Shown here one piece after another: positions 52,024-60,100 of a DNA stretch of 64,000 nucleotides. This DNA is from Oscillospiraceae bacterium (GTDB lineage Bacteria; Bacillota; Clostridia; Oscillospirales; Ruminococcaceae), in NCBI GenBank assembly GCA_021202155.1, contig JAJQDP010000023.1:1-64000 (forward strand), written 5' to 3'. Both the position numbers and the translations under genes were made by a program. Positions within the stretch are counted from its first letter, which is position 1. Every line of letters begins with the position of its first letter. Below the pieces are notes generated by a model. It searched no databases. It had not been told where the DNA came from and worked only from the letters and a program-made list of their open reading frames with translations.

Positions 52024-52094
52024 TGTAGGGGCGGATACCATCCGCCCGCTATTTATCGCAATGGGTATTCGGGCGGATAATATCCGCCCCTACA
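52024..52094. repeat. Family A palindromic repeat
   Basis: Complete copy with GGGCGGATACCATCC in the left arm and the standard right arm, directly after the metallophosphoesterase stop. Confidence 0.9.
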
Positions 52095-52108
52095 CAACCC
52101 ACGGCAGA

Positions 52109-52201
52109 ACAAAAAGCCTCCCCCGAAGGGGAGGGGAACCATGCGAAGCATGGTGGAGGGGTTTCACGGAAGTGGCTCAAAGCGCAGTGGTGGAGGGGTT
52201 T
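52109..52201. repeat. Family B repeat
   Basis: GCCTCCCCCGAAGGGGAGGG, hairpin CCATGCgaaGCATGG, TGGAGGGG, then a second degenerate unit ending GTGGTGGAGGGGTTT. Fills the convergent gap before the M23 peptidase gene. Confidence 0.8.
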
Positions 52202-53936
52202 ACCAATTCCTCACCTCATGATTACTATACCCGCCGAGCACGTAGATGGGGTCGAATCGGTCGTCGTCATAGCGCATCTCGAAGTGAAGGTGGTTGCCGG
52301 AAGCGGAGCCGGTCATGCCGACGTGTCCGATGACATCGCCCTTTTCGACGACGTCGCCCTCGCTCACGTCAATCGACGACATGTGCCCGTAGTATGCCTC
52401 ATAGCCGTAGCCGCAGTCGATTATTACAAGCTTTCCGTACGCGCCGTAGGTTCCGGCGAATGTGACAGTTCCCGAGCAGGCGGCATAGATGTCCGTGCCG
52501 TAATCGGCGGCAATATCGATAGCCTTGTGGCTTGAGGAGTCCCAGGAACGCCAGCCATAGGTTGAGCTGACATAGCCCCCTGTTCCTCCGACGGGCCAGC
52601 AGAAGGTTCCCAGAAGGTCTATAATACTGGTGTCATCGATGGTTGTGTTCTCGGCAGTTCCGACACGGAAGATTCTTGGAACCATTTCTATAATAGTATA
52701 GCTTGCTGTGATTGTTCTCTCGGTCTCGACGCCGTTCGTCTCGATGACGAGAGCTGTGACGTTCTCATAGCCGTCAGAGCCCGACTGGGTGAGGATTTCG
52801 TTATATTCCTCCATTGAGCTGTCGTAGACATAGGTCGTCACACGCTCGACAACCTGGTTGTAGGTCTCATAGTGGGTGGTCACAACCGATAGATTCGGCT
52901 CGGTGTAATGATATGTGACGATGTCCCCGGCACTGACTCCATCCGAAAGCGACGGGTTTTCCTCAAGAAGGTCGGCTGTTGTATAGCCAAGTGTGTTCGC
53001 TATTGAAGAAATACTGTCCCCGCTCTCTACAATATAGTACGCCTCAACGGTGACACTGCCGTTTATATATGCAACTGCGATGTCCGAGAGTGTGAGATTG
53101 TCCTCGATATACCTGCCCTCGATGATTTCGACGTCGTCTACAAACTCGGTCGAGAGCGCGTTGGCAGTGTAGTACTCCGCAAGCCGCGATTCAAGGGCGG
53201 ACTTGACCTTGAGCATCTCTTCCTCGTCGTAAACTCCGACAAGTGTGCCGTTTATGTAGAAGCCGTAGGCATCAACAACGTTGACGTCCGCCGATTCAAG
53301 CATCAGCTCAGAAAGGCTGTCGATGTCGATAGCGTCGTCGTCATCGCTTGCGACCTTGATTGTGAATGTGGGCGTAGAAATTACCGCGTCATCGGATGAC
53401 GTGTAGGTTATCTTGTCCTGGACAAGTGCCTGAGCCTCGCTGTAGTCCGCCTCGCTCGAAATGACTCCGAGCTCACTGCCGTTATACTCGACGGTGACCG
53501 AGTAGGTGATGGAGTTTGCGTACCTGACGAGAGTTATGAAGAACGCAATACATACAACCGGCGCGGCATAGTTGAAGAGCCAGACAAGTGCTCTTCCAAG
53601 CCACCTGAAGAATATCCCGATTGAGGAGAAAACGACCTTTGCGGCGTGCTTCCAACTGATTCTCTTTGCCTTGCGGAACTGGATTTTTGTATGGGAAACT
53701 CTTCCGAATGCGTGTGCAAACGGGGTCAGGATGAAGCACCATATATCATAGAGCGGCTGCTTGAATTTTCTTGAGAGCCAACCGCCGATTCTTTTGAATA
53801 GCCTGGATAAGACCTTGAACAGTAGCCCAAAGACGGTGGTCAATATTCTTTTAATAATGTCCGCGACTGTGCGACCGACGAATTGCAGAAAGTTGAATAT
53901 CGCCAACAGTCCCGCCTGGATATGTGCTAAGAACAT
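52200..53936 (-). CDS. M23 peptidase with LysM and G5-like domains
   Basis: 578 residues, cell-wall hydrolase anchored by an N-terminal membrane region (about 100-150). A LysM peptidoglycan-binding repeat (YYIVESGDSISSIANTLGYT, about 300-350), a G5-like domain (about 355-430, VTTHYETYNQVVERVT) and a C-terminal M23 lysostaphin-type domain with zinc ligands in WDSSSHKAIDIAADYG and GNHLHFEMRYDD. It cuts peptide cross-links for growth or division. The N-terminal ~100 residues are rich in Phe/Arg/Lys. GGAGGAGCC precedes the ATG. Confidence 0.92.
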   Translation of the reverse strand: MFLAHIQAGLLAIFNFLQFVGRTVADIIKRILTTVFGLLFKVLSRLFKRIGGWLSRKFKQPLYDIWCFILTPFAHAFGRVSHTKIQFRKAKRISWKHAAKVVFSSIGIFFRWLGRALVWLFNYAAPVVCIAFFITLVRYANSITYSVTVEYNGSELGVISSEADYSEAQALVQDKITYTSSDDAVISTPTFTIKVASDDDDAIDIDSLSELMLESADVNVVDAYGFYINGTLVGVYDEEEMLKVKSALESRLAEYYTANALSTEFVDDVEIIEGRYIEDNLTLSDIAVAYINGSVTVEAYYIVESGDSISSIANTLGYTTADLLEENPSLSDGVSAGDIVTYHYTEPNLSVVTTHYETYNQVVERVTTYVYDSSMEEYNEILTQSGSDGYENVTALVIETNGVETERTITASYTIIEMVPRIFRVGTAENTTIDDTSIIDLLGTFCWPVGGTGGYVSSTYGWRSWDSSSHKAIDIAADYGTDIYAACSGTVTFAGTYGAYGKLVIIDCGYGYEAYYGHMSSIDVSEGDVVEKGDVIGHVGMTGSASGNHLHFEMRYDDDRFDPIYVLGGYSNHEVRNW

Positions 53937-54083
53937 GGCTCCTCCTTCTTTAATAGTTACAAAAGGGTTACAAACTTGCTATTCTATTATAACAGAGAAG
54001 CAAAAAAAATCAACAGTAATTTTTTGGAGATGCCGTGAAACCGGGATTTTTTGTGGAAAGTGTACAAAGCTCATATGACGAAA

Positions 54084-54112
54084 AAGCCTCCCAAGGAGAG
54101 AGGCTTTTTCAA
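54084..54112. terminator. Bidirectional intrinsic terminator
   Basis: 10-bp stem AAAAAGCCTC / GAGGCTTTTT with 9-nt loop. Serves the minus-strand binding-protein gene; also suitable for plus-strand transcripts. Confidence 0.85.
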
Positions 54113-54151
54113 TGAAAGAAAACTATTGGCTTTAGGTAAGGAGAAAACTAT

Positions 54152-55594
54152 CTATTGTGCATCAGGGTCAAACGCGTCGATCTGCGAATTGAGATCGGCT
54201 ATGTAGTAGTCGAGCATGTCATCATAGCTTTCTTTTAGCTGTGCCCATGTGGAAACGTTTTCATAGTGATAGCCACCGATGTAGTTGTTGACAACACTGA
54301 CCAGCTTGTCGCCCATGCCTTCGTAGTATGCAACGAGAACATTGTCGTTGTTTATTGCAAGATTGTAAACGGTGTCATACATGTCGAGCATTTCATCCGT
54401 CCACTTGTAGGTTGTGCGGAGTTGCATCTCGTCAACACTGATAACAGTCGGGTCAAGTACTTTAAACCTGTCGCAAGCCGCCAAGAGTGCTACTGCCTCC
54501 GGATTTGCGGCGTTCGCCACTATGCAGTAGCCGGATGGGTTGCTTTCGGTGTAGTAGTTGCCGTTGCCCTGTGGGTCTCTCGGAAGAGGGCAGAACATGA
54601 CTTCGCCCTCGGTTATGTCTCCCCATACCGCACTTATCTCGGAAACGGTTCCCTGTATCTCATCAATTCCACCGATGTAGAAGAGAAGGAGTCCTTCCTT
54701 CATTCCACCGCCCTCAATGCCGTTGCGGAGCGACCAGCCGTTGTTCCACCAAGGATAAACGCAGTCGTTCTTTGAAAGGTCGTAGAGCAGGCTCGCCGCA
54801 CGTTCAAGTCTTGGATCGTCGATGTTGGACTCATAACGCTGGGTTTCGGTGTTGTAGATGACCGGAGTAGTTCCTGCTGAATAGAAGATACCTGTGAAGT
54901 AGAACCAGCCATCAAGGGCATATCTGTCCTCGTCTGCGTCGGAAAAGTCCACGCACATCTCGTAGAAAACATCCCATGTCCACTCATCATTATAGTAGAG
55001 CTCGGCAGGGTCTTCATAGCCAAACTCGTCCATGACTCTGCGGTTGTAGATAACCACGTTTCCGGTGGTGTTGTCGTAGCAGAGGATATAGGCTCTTCCC
55101 TTCAGAGAGAAGTAGTTGTAGGTATAATCCTTTTCACCTGCCCAAAGCGGATCATCATAGTCGACATATTCGTCAACCGGCTGGAACATGCCCTTTATTG
55201 CCCGGATCGGGAATGTGTTGGTGTTTCCAGGGTAGAAGTCGGGGGATTTTGACGAAAGAACGAGATTTGCAAGCTCGTCAAAGCGTGTGCCCCATGTGCA
55301 CTCGATCCATTCGACCTCACAGTCGTATTTGTTTGTGAATGTCCAGTAGCCGGTGTTGACAATTTCCTCGTCGGAATAGTTGTGGAAATTGTCATACCAC
55401 GAGAACCACTGGATTGTTGTGCCTGCCACCGCAGTGTCTTCTACATCGGGAAGCATGATTCCCGCCGCTCTGAGGATTGCTTCTGAATCCTCCGACGAAA
55501 GGGTGAGCTGGACGATTTCCCTGTTGGAGCTTCCGCACCCGACTAAAGCAAGAATCATGAAGCCAACCAACAGTAATGCGAATATTTTCTTCAT
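54152..55594 (-). CDS. Orphan extracellular solute-binding lipoprotein
   Basis: 480 residues from ATG 55594 (GGAGGGATTA just upstream; a longer frame to 55705 lacks a binding site). Lipoprotein signal, Cys20 (LALVGCGSS). Family 1 binding-protein fold: TIQWFSWYDNFHNYSDE, FDELANLVLSSKSPDFYPGN, YNRRVMDEFGYEDPAELYY and AANPEAVALLAACDRF. It probably binds an oligosaccharide. No permease or ATPase genes are adjacent, and it is divergent from a GH5 lipoprotein with which it may share regulation. The transporter could be encoded elsewhere. Confidence 0.85.
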   Translation of the reverse strand: MKKIFALLLVGFMILALVGCGSSNREIVQLTLSSEDSEAILRAAGIMLPDVEDTAVAGTTIQWFSWYDNFHNYSDEEIVNTGYWTFTNKYDCEVEWIECTWGTRFDELANLVLSSKSPDFYPGNTNTFPIRAIKGMFQPVDEYVDYDDPLWAGEKDYTYNYFSLKGRAYILCYDNTTGNVVIYNRRVMDEFGYEDPAELYYNDEWTWDVFYEMCVDFSDADEDRYALDGWFYFTGIFYSAGTTPVIYNTETQRYESNIDDPRLERAASLLYDLSKNDCVYPWWNNGWSLRNGIEGGGMKEGLLLFYIGGIDEIQGTVSEISAVWGDITEGEVMFCPLPRDPQGNGNYYTESNPSGYCIVANAANPEAVALLAACDRFKVLDPTVISVDEMQLRTTYKWTDEMLDMYDTVYNLAINNDNVLVAYYEGMGDKLVSVVNNYIGGYHYENVSTWAQLKESYDDMLDYYIADLNSQIDAFDPDAQ

Positions 55595-55929
55595 ATTAAT
55601 CCCTCCAAAAAAGATTTGGTATTCTTCCATTATACACGATGCGGCTGAGATTTTCAATCGGCACTCTGCATAAATTAATTGCCCCAAACTTGTGCAATTT
55701 GACAAAAATACAACTATTTATTACAGGTATATTACACGGTTTCATATTCTTTATGGCATATTTTCTTATTATATAATTTTATTCTCTGGAAATTATTAAA
55801 CCGTGCAATTTTAAAAGATATAAATTTTTGAAACACAATTGCGCTTGACATACATGCGGCTGTGATGATATAATGTAACATGTATTTATCCCGACGGGAT
55901 AGGTAAATCAAATTCTTGGGGGAATTTTA
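55595..55929. promoter_or_regulatory. Divergent regulatory region between the binding protein and GH5
   Basis: AT-rich, non-coding. For GH5: TTGACA (55845-55850), 18-bp spacer, TATAAT (55869-55874), then a perfect palindrome TATCCCgacGGGATA (about 55888-55902) in the leader, suitable as an operator or hairpin. GTGCAATTT occurs twice (55692-55700 and 55803-55811), on the same strand. A variant, GTGCAAATT, forms the palindrome before the 28.2-kb ABC operon. Confidence 0.65.
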
Positions 55930-57072
55930 ATGTTGAAAAAGGCTTTCTGTCTTGTCGCTGTAGTGGTGATTATAGCGACTGCTTTCACCAGTTGCGGAGT
56001 TCCGAAGTCATCGATTGACGAAGACATGTCGACGATGGACTTTGTCCTCGACATGGGCTTGGGAATCAACCTTGGCAACACGATGGAATCGGCGTGGACT
56101 ACCGGCGAAACCGTCACCGATTTCGAGACAGCATGGGGAAGTCCCGTAATCACAAAGGAGATTATCCAGGGCTATGCCGATGCCGGCTTCGGCGTCATCA
56201 GAATACCGGTCTCATGGTCAAACATGATGGATGAGGACTACACCATCGACAAGGCTTACATCAATCGCGTCAAGCAGATAGTCGACTGGGTTATAGAGTG
56301 TGGAATGAAGGCGATTGTCAATCTCCACGCTGACGGCGGCTGGCTATCGAACTTTCCGACCGACACTGAGGAATGCATGAAAAAGTATGAGGCTATCTGG
56401 ACTCAGGTTGCCGATGCGTTCAAGGACTATCCGCTTGATCTGATGTTCGAGTCCTTGAACGAAGAAGGCGGCTGGGATTCGCTCTGGAATCACTACTCCG
56501 GCTCAGACGAGGGCAAGGCAGAATCCTATGGAATCCTCGGCGCGATCAACCAGAAGTTTGTCGATATAGTAAGAGCTTCCGGCGGAAAAAATGACATAAG
56601 GCATCTTCTCATAGCCGGTTATCAGACAAATATTGAGCTCACCTGCGACGAGGCGTTCATCCTTCCGGATGACCCGGCAGGCAGATATGCCATCTCCGTC
56701 CACTACTACGCTCCGTCAACATTTGCAATAATCACACAGGACGCGTCCTGGGGCGAGGCAAGAAAAACGTGGGGAACGGAAGAGGACTACGAATACCTGA
56801 ACTGGGCATTTGATTATCTTTACGACACCTACGTTGTGAACGGAATTCCTGTCATTGTCGGCGAGTACGGTTGCACCACCGGCAACAAAATACCTCCTCA
56901 GTACGAGAACTACATTTCCTCTGTATGCGAGGCAGTCTATACAAGAGGCATGTGCCCTATTCTCTGGGACACCACCGGCGGCTTCTATGACAGAGATGAA
57001 TGTGTATTCACCGACGATGTCATCCTCTCCGAGTTTGAGAGAATCAAGACGCTGGATAGGCTGACGGATTAA
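55930..57072 (+). CDS. GH5 endoglucanase-like lipoprotein
   Basis: 380 residues, lipoprotein Cys22 (TAFTSCGVP). GH5 barrel: MGLGINLGNTMESAW at the start, VIRIPVSWSNMMDED, LHADGGWLSNFP, acid/base Glu178 in FESLNEEGGWD, ISVHYYAPSTF and nucleophile Glu312 in VIVGEYGCT. Probably cleaves beta-glucan (cellulose, mixed-linkage or xyloglucan); subfamily not assigned. No CBM. GGGGGAATT precedes the ATG. Divergent from an oligosaccharide-binding lipoprotein, suggesting joint beta-glucan use. Confidence 0.9.
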   Translation: MLKKAFCLVAVVVIIATAFTSCGVPKSSIDEDMSTMDFVLDMGLGINLGNTMESAWTTGETVTDFETAWGSPVITKEIIQGYADAGFGVIRIPVSWSNMMDEDYTIDKAYINRVKQIVDWVIECGMKAIVNLHADGGWLSNFPTDTEECMKKYEAIWTQVADAFKDYPLDLMFESLNEEGGWDSLWNHYSGSDEGKAESYGILGAINQKFVDIVRASGGKNDIRHLLIAGYQTNIELTCDEAFILPDDPAGRYAISVHYYAPSTFAIITQDASWGEARKTWGTEEDYEYLNWAFDYLYDTYVVNGIPVIVGEYGCTTGNKIPPQYENYISSVCEAVYTRGMCPILWDTTGGFYDRDECVFTDDVILSEFERIKTLDRLTD

Positions 57073-57094
57073 CCTGCCAGCCATCCTTGTCGGC

Positions 57095-57298
57095 ACCCCT
57101 CAGTCAGATTCGTAGACGGCGACACCGCGTCCCCTGCGGGGACGCACCTCTCAGTCGCCCTTCGGGCGCCAGCTCCCCTTGATAAGGGGGAGCCAGTAGT
57201 GCTCTCCGCAACAAGGCTCCCCTTTTTAAGGGGAGCTGTCAGCGAAGCTGACTGAGAGGTGCGCCACGCAGTGGGCGCGTCGCCCGCAGGGCGACAAA
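57095..57298. repeat. Family B composite repeat
   Basis: About 200 bp of nested hairpins: CACCCCTCAGTCAG, GGCGAC..GTCGCC-like segments, AGCTCCCCTTGATAAGGGGGAGCC, an inverted partner GGCTCCCC..GGGGAGCTGTCAGCGAAGC, and CGCAGTGGGCGCGTCGCCC. The two halves are mutually inverted. It sits after the GH5 stop and may act as a terminator. Confidence 0.75.
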
Positions 57299-57410
57299 TG
57301 TAGGGGCGGATATTATCCGCCCGTTACGGATTGCCGGAGGGTTTTCGGGCGGATACCATCCGCCCGTTGATGAGGCAATGATTTTTCGGGCGGATAATAT
57401 CCGCCCCTAC
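57299..57410. repeat. Family A repeat with three arms (tandem partial copy)
   Basis: One complete palindrome followed by an additional right half: TGTAGGGGCGGATATTATCC, GGGCGGATACCATCCGCCC, and a last GGGCGGATAATATCCGCCCC. The only multimeric family A copy in this window. Confidence 0.88.
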
Positions 57411-57740
57411 TTGTTCAATATGTCCAAAATCTTAGCCGCAAATTTATGCAATCTACACAAATCTAAAATTTGTGTAAAGTTCCTCTTGCATTTCAGACAA
57501 AAGTATGCTATTATTTAGACGTATTTAGAAATGCAAATATTCTGTATTTCTAACCAGGAGAGATCCTGGCGGGGGGGTACTCGTTTCTACGTGCAAATTT
57601 TTTGGGGTTTCTTCCAGAAAATGAGCTCGGCAGACGTTATAGTGCCCATATCAAACCTCCGAACACGACTTGTGCTTTGGGGGTCTTTTTATATTCGTCC
57701 TCCTCAGTCGGTCAAATGATATTTTGAGGAGGAAATTTTT
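57411..57740 (+). promoter_or_regulatory. Promoter and long leader of the second secreted protein
   Basis: Inverted repeat ACACAAAT (57455-57462) / ATTTGTGT (57468-57475), then -35 TTGCAT (57486-57491), 17-bp spacer, -10 TATTAT (57509-57514). The leader of about 220 nt has a hairpin CCAGGA gaga TCCTGG (about 57553-57568) and a 7-G run. GTGCAAATTT lies at 57591. No known riboswitch recognised. TGAGGAGG precedes the ATG at 57741. Confidence 0.6.
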
Positions 57741-59405
57741 ATGTCAAAAAAACTCTTGTGCGTTCTTCTGAGCGTACTCATGGTACTGACGCTTCTGCCA
57801 GCGAATGCGTTTGCGGCGGTAAACAACATTACCTACCTTTATGTCGGCGGTACGAACATTCTGACACGGACTGACTACAAAATTACGTACGACACCGACA
57901 GTTATGCTCAGTTTGATGCCACTACTAACACGCTCACGCTTCACAATGCGAATATTACGATGGGATACGCATCAAGCATGTATACCGGTATCTATCTTGT
58001 CTCAACTTCCGCTGTCTCCGGCGGCATAACCATCAATCTTGAGGGCACAAACACAATTACAAAGTCCGGTACACCGGCTACCACCTGGTACGCCATCCGC
58101 ATTCAGGACTCCCAAAGTTGCCCCTTGACTATTACAAGCTCAGACGGCACCGGAACTCTTGCAATTACCAATTCGTATTACGGCATTTACACTAACTCTA
58201 CTGGAGGCAATACCATTTCAAACTGCACAGTTACGGTAGACAGCATCACTTACTATGGCTTGTATACCTCAAGTTCCCTTACAATCAGTAACGCCAATCT
58301 CACAGTCAATGTAACGGGAACAAGCACTTCAAGCTATGGTATATACCCATACGGTAGTGTTTGCAATATTACTGATGGTTCAGTCGTCAATGTATACTGC
58401 GCCAAGAGCTCAGCTATCTATTCTTCAAAGACCGGAACTGCCACAGTACTCACAGTTACAGACTCCAGTCTCACTTGTACCGTAGGCGGAAGCAAAGCTG
58501 CCATCTATCTTGCAAGCATGAATGTAGCCGGTGATTCTACTGTCATTGCTGACGGCGGAATTAATCTGTTCTCCACAAACTCTAACTATTCGAGCAAAGG
58601 TTACAGCTATCTTACTGTCAGCCCGACCAATGACCCGCTCGAAATTCTCGTCGGAGCGAGCTCCAGCGGTACATCAACTTATGGTACATATTCTTCTGAG
58701 ACTACTCTGACCGCGCCTTCCGCACTTGAGTACTCAACCTATGCATACCTTCAGATTTCTCCGAGTCAGAGTGGCGGCGGAAGCGGTTCTGATGGCGTAT
58801 TTGGCTTGATCTATGTCAATGAGGATTACCACGGTCTCGTCATCACAAGAAACGGCAGGAGATTCTTAATCAGCATCCCGCATGATGACGCGAACGGCGA
58901 CGGCATTTGCGATACTTGCCACGAGCAGTTCAGCGACGGCGAGGAGACCGTTGAGACCGTAACTATGGACGATGTCACCTACGAGGTAGCATATTCTTAC
59001 GACAAGAGCATTTCCGCTGGCAACTGGACTCAGGTTGAGCTCGATGACCTTGGGCTTATTGAAGCACTGGCAGAGGACGGAGCAATCCTCGTCATCACCA
59101 GAGACTCAGCGACTTCAACGTCGTTCGCCAATGGCGACTATGAGAAGTTCCTGCTCATCGACTCATGGTGGTCAAACAACAACCAGACAATCTCTCTCGG
59201 CACAGCAGGTCATACCTCCGCTGACGAGGACGTAATCGACTGCCTCTCTGACGACGGAACAGTAGCTATCTACGATGGTGCAACAATCTATGCGGCTTGG
59301 GAAGCCGGCAACTATGCCGCAGGAGGAGATAAGCTCGTCTTCATCTCGAATACCTCTGCAAGCTATAAGATCGTCAGCATCCAGGTACTCGTACCTGTAG
59401 ACTGA
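57741..59405 (+). CDS. Secreted beta-helix protein with shared C-terminal module
   Basis: 554 residues. Signal peptide (about 1-25, LLPANAFAAVNN). N-terminal ~330 residues are Ser/Thr/Asn-rich with a repeating pattern (ITNSYYGIYTNSTGGNTISN, YGLYTSSSLTISNANLTVNV) suggesting a right-handed beta-helix, seen in adhesins and pectin-active or glycan-binding proteins. Then GLIYVNEDYHGLVITRNG, an EF/TSP3-like loop DANGDGICDTCHEQ and the ~150-residue closing beta module found also at the end of the 39507 protein (WTQVELDDLGLIEALAED...KIVSIQVLVPVD). No catalytic residues or anchor identified. Confidence 0.7.
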   Translation: MSKKLLCVLLSVLMVLTLLPANAFAAVNNITYLYVGGTNILTRTDYKITYDTDSYAQFDATTNTLTLHNANITMGYASSMYTGIYLVSTSAVSGGITINLEGTNTITKSGTPATTWYAIRIQDSQSCPLTITSSDGTGTLAITNSYYGIYTNSTGGNTISNCTVTVDSITYYGLYTSSSLTISNANLTVNVTGTSTSSYGIYPYGSVCNITDGSVVNVYCAKSSAIYSSKTGTATVLTVTDSSLTCTVGGSKAAIYLASMNVAGDSTVIADGGINLFSTNSNYSSKGYSYLTVSPTNDPLEILVGASSSGTSTYGTYSSETTLTAPSALEYSTYAYLQISPSQSGGGSGSDGVFGLIYVNEDYHGLVITRNGRRFLISIPHDDANGDGICDTCHEQFSDGEETVETVTMDDVTYEVAYSYDKSISAGNWTQVELDDLGLIEALAEDGAILVITRDSATSTSFANGDYEKFLLIDSWWSNNNQTISLGTAGHTSADEDVIDCLSDDGTVAIYDGATIYAAWEAGNYAAGGDKLVFISNTSASYKIVSIQVLVPVD

Positions 59406-59486
59406 TTCTAAGGATCAGATTAATTACAACAATTCCATTTTCTTCAAATGTCAACGCCTCTGCGTCAGAGCATGGGCGCAGAAGCA

Positions 59487-59527
59487 AGAACTCCCCGCCA
59501 CTTTTGCCTGGCGGGGAGATTCTTTTG
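59487..59527 (+). terminator. Strong intrinsic terminator
   Basis: Perfect 10-bp stem CTCCCCGCCA (59491-59500) / TGGCGGGGAG (59509-59518), 8-nt loop, then ATTCTTTT. Confidence 0.85.
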
Positions 59528-59540
59528 GGTTGACGTACAC

Positions 59541-59757
59541 TGGCTCTCCTTTTCAAGGAGAGCTGTCGCCCGTAGGGCGACTGAGAGGTGTCGCGACCAG
59601 CGGGAGCGACGTCGGCGTAGGCGACGTAGTCGTCGTAGCCGACAAGGATTCGCGGAGAGCTTTCATCAGAAAGCAAAAAGCCTCCCTCTGACGAGAAGTT
59701 CGCAAGCGAACTTCCGGAGGGGGACCGCCGCGCAAAGCGCGGTGGTGGAGGGGTTTA
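59541..59757. repeat. Family B composite repeat
   Basis: Long copy: AGCTCTCC-type arms, GTCGCCCgtaGGGCGAC hairpin, GCGACGTCGGCGTAGGCGACG run, GAAGTTCGCaagCGAACTTC, and GGACCGCCGCGC-aaa-GCGCGGTGGTGG ending AGGGGTTTAC. It lies between the secreted protein and the small ORF at 59771. Confidence 0.75.
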
Positions 59758-59770
59758 CACGGTGGAGCGG

Positions 59771-59899
59771 TTACTCGCTCACATCAAAATACTTATGCGT
59801 CCCAAGGCTCAAGGCCTCTGCGGTGAGCTTGATTATTCCCAAAATTGCAGTAAGTGCCGAGAGGATTACAAGCACTCTCAAAACGTTTTCTTTATTCAT
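59771..59899 (-). CDS. Small membrane protein, 42 residues
   Basis: ATG at 59899 with AAAGGAGTA at good distance. A short charged N terminus (MNKENVLRV) leads into one hydrophobic helix (VLVILSALTAILGIIK), then a short polar tail (THKYFDVSE). Minus-strand TATACT lies near 59975, with hairpin GCGGCatgaaGCCGC in the leader. Too short for standard gene calling; it could be a real small membrane protein of unknown function, or chance. Confidence 0.5.
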   Translation of the reverse strand: MNKENVLRVLVILSALTAILGIIKLTAEALSLGTHKYFDVSE

Positions 59900-60019
59900 A
59901 GTTATATACTCCTTTGCGTTAAAAATCAACAATCTGCGGCTTCATGCCGCCAAGTTCAAGCGACTACCTAAAGTATATCACAGTTTGGGATATTTTCATA
60001 GCCCTTTTTGCGATTTTTC

Positions 60020-60048
60020 TTGATTTTTTTGCTCAGTGCTATTATAAT
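60020..60048 (+). promoter_or_regulatory. Promoter of the flippase gene
   Basis: TTGATT (60020-60025), 17-bp spacer, perfect TATAAT (60043-60048). Confidence 0.75.
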
Positions 60049-60100
60049 GGATGTATTGCATCTGTGGGAAATGTGACTACGTGGAAATGGAGGTAACCCT

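Noticed and set aside
57515-57740. Riboswitch in the leader of the second secreted protein
   Set aside because: A hairpin and a G-run are present, but no conserved aptamer sequence was recognised, so only a leader is reported.
59448-60023. Plus-strand frame of 191 codons
   Set aside because: Runs through a terminator, a family B repeat and an intergenic promoter region; Arg-rich low-complexity product typical of GC repeats.
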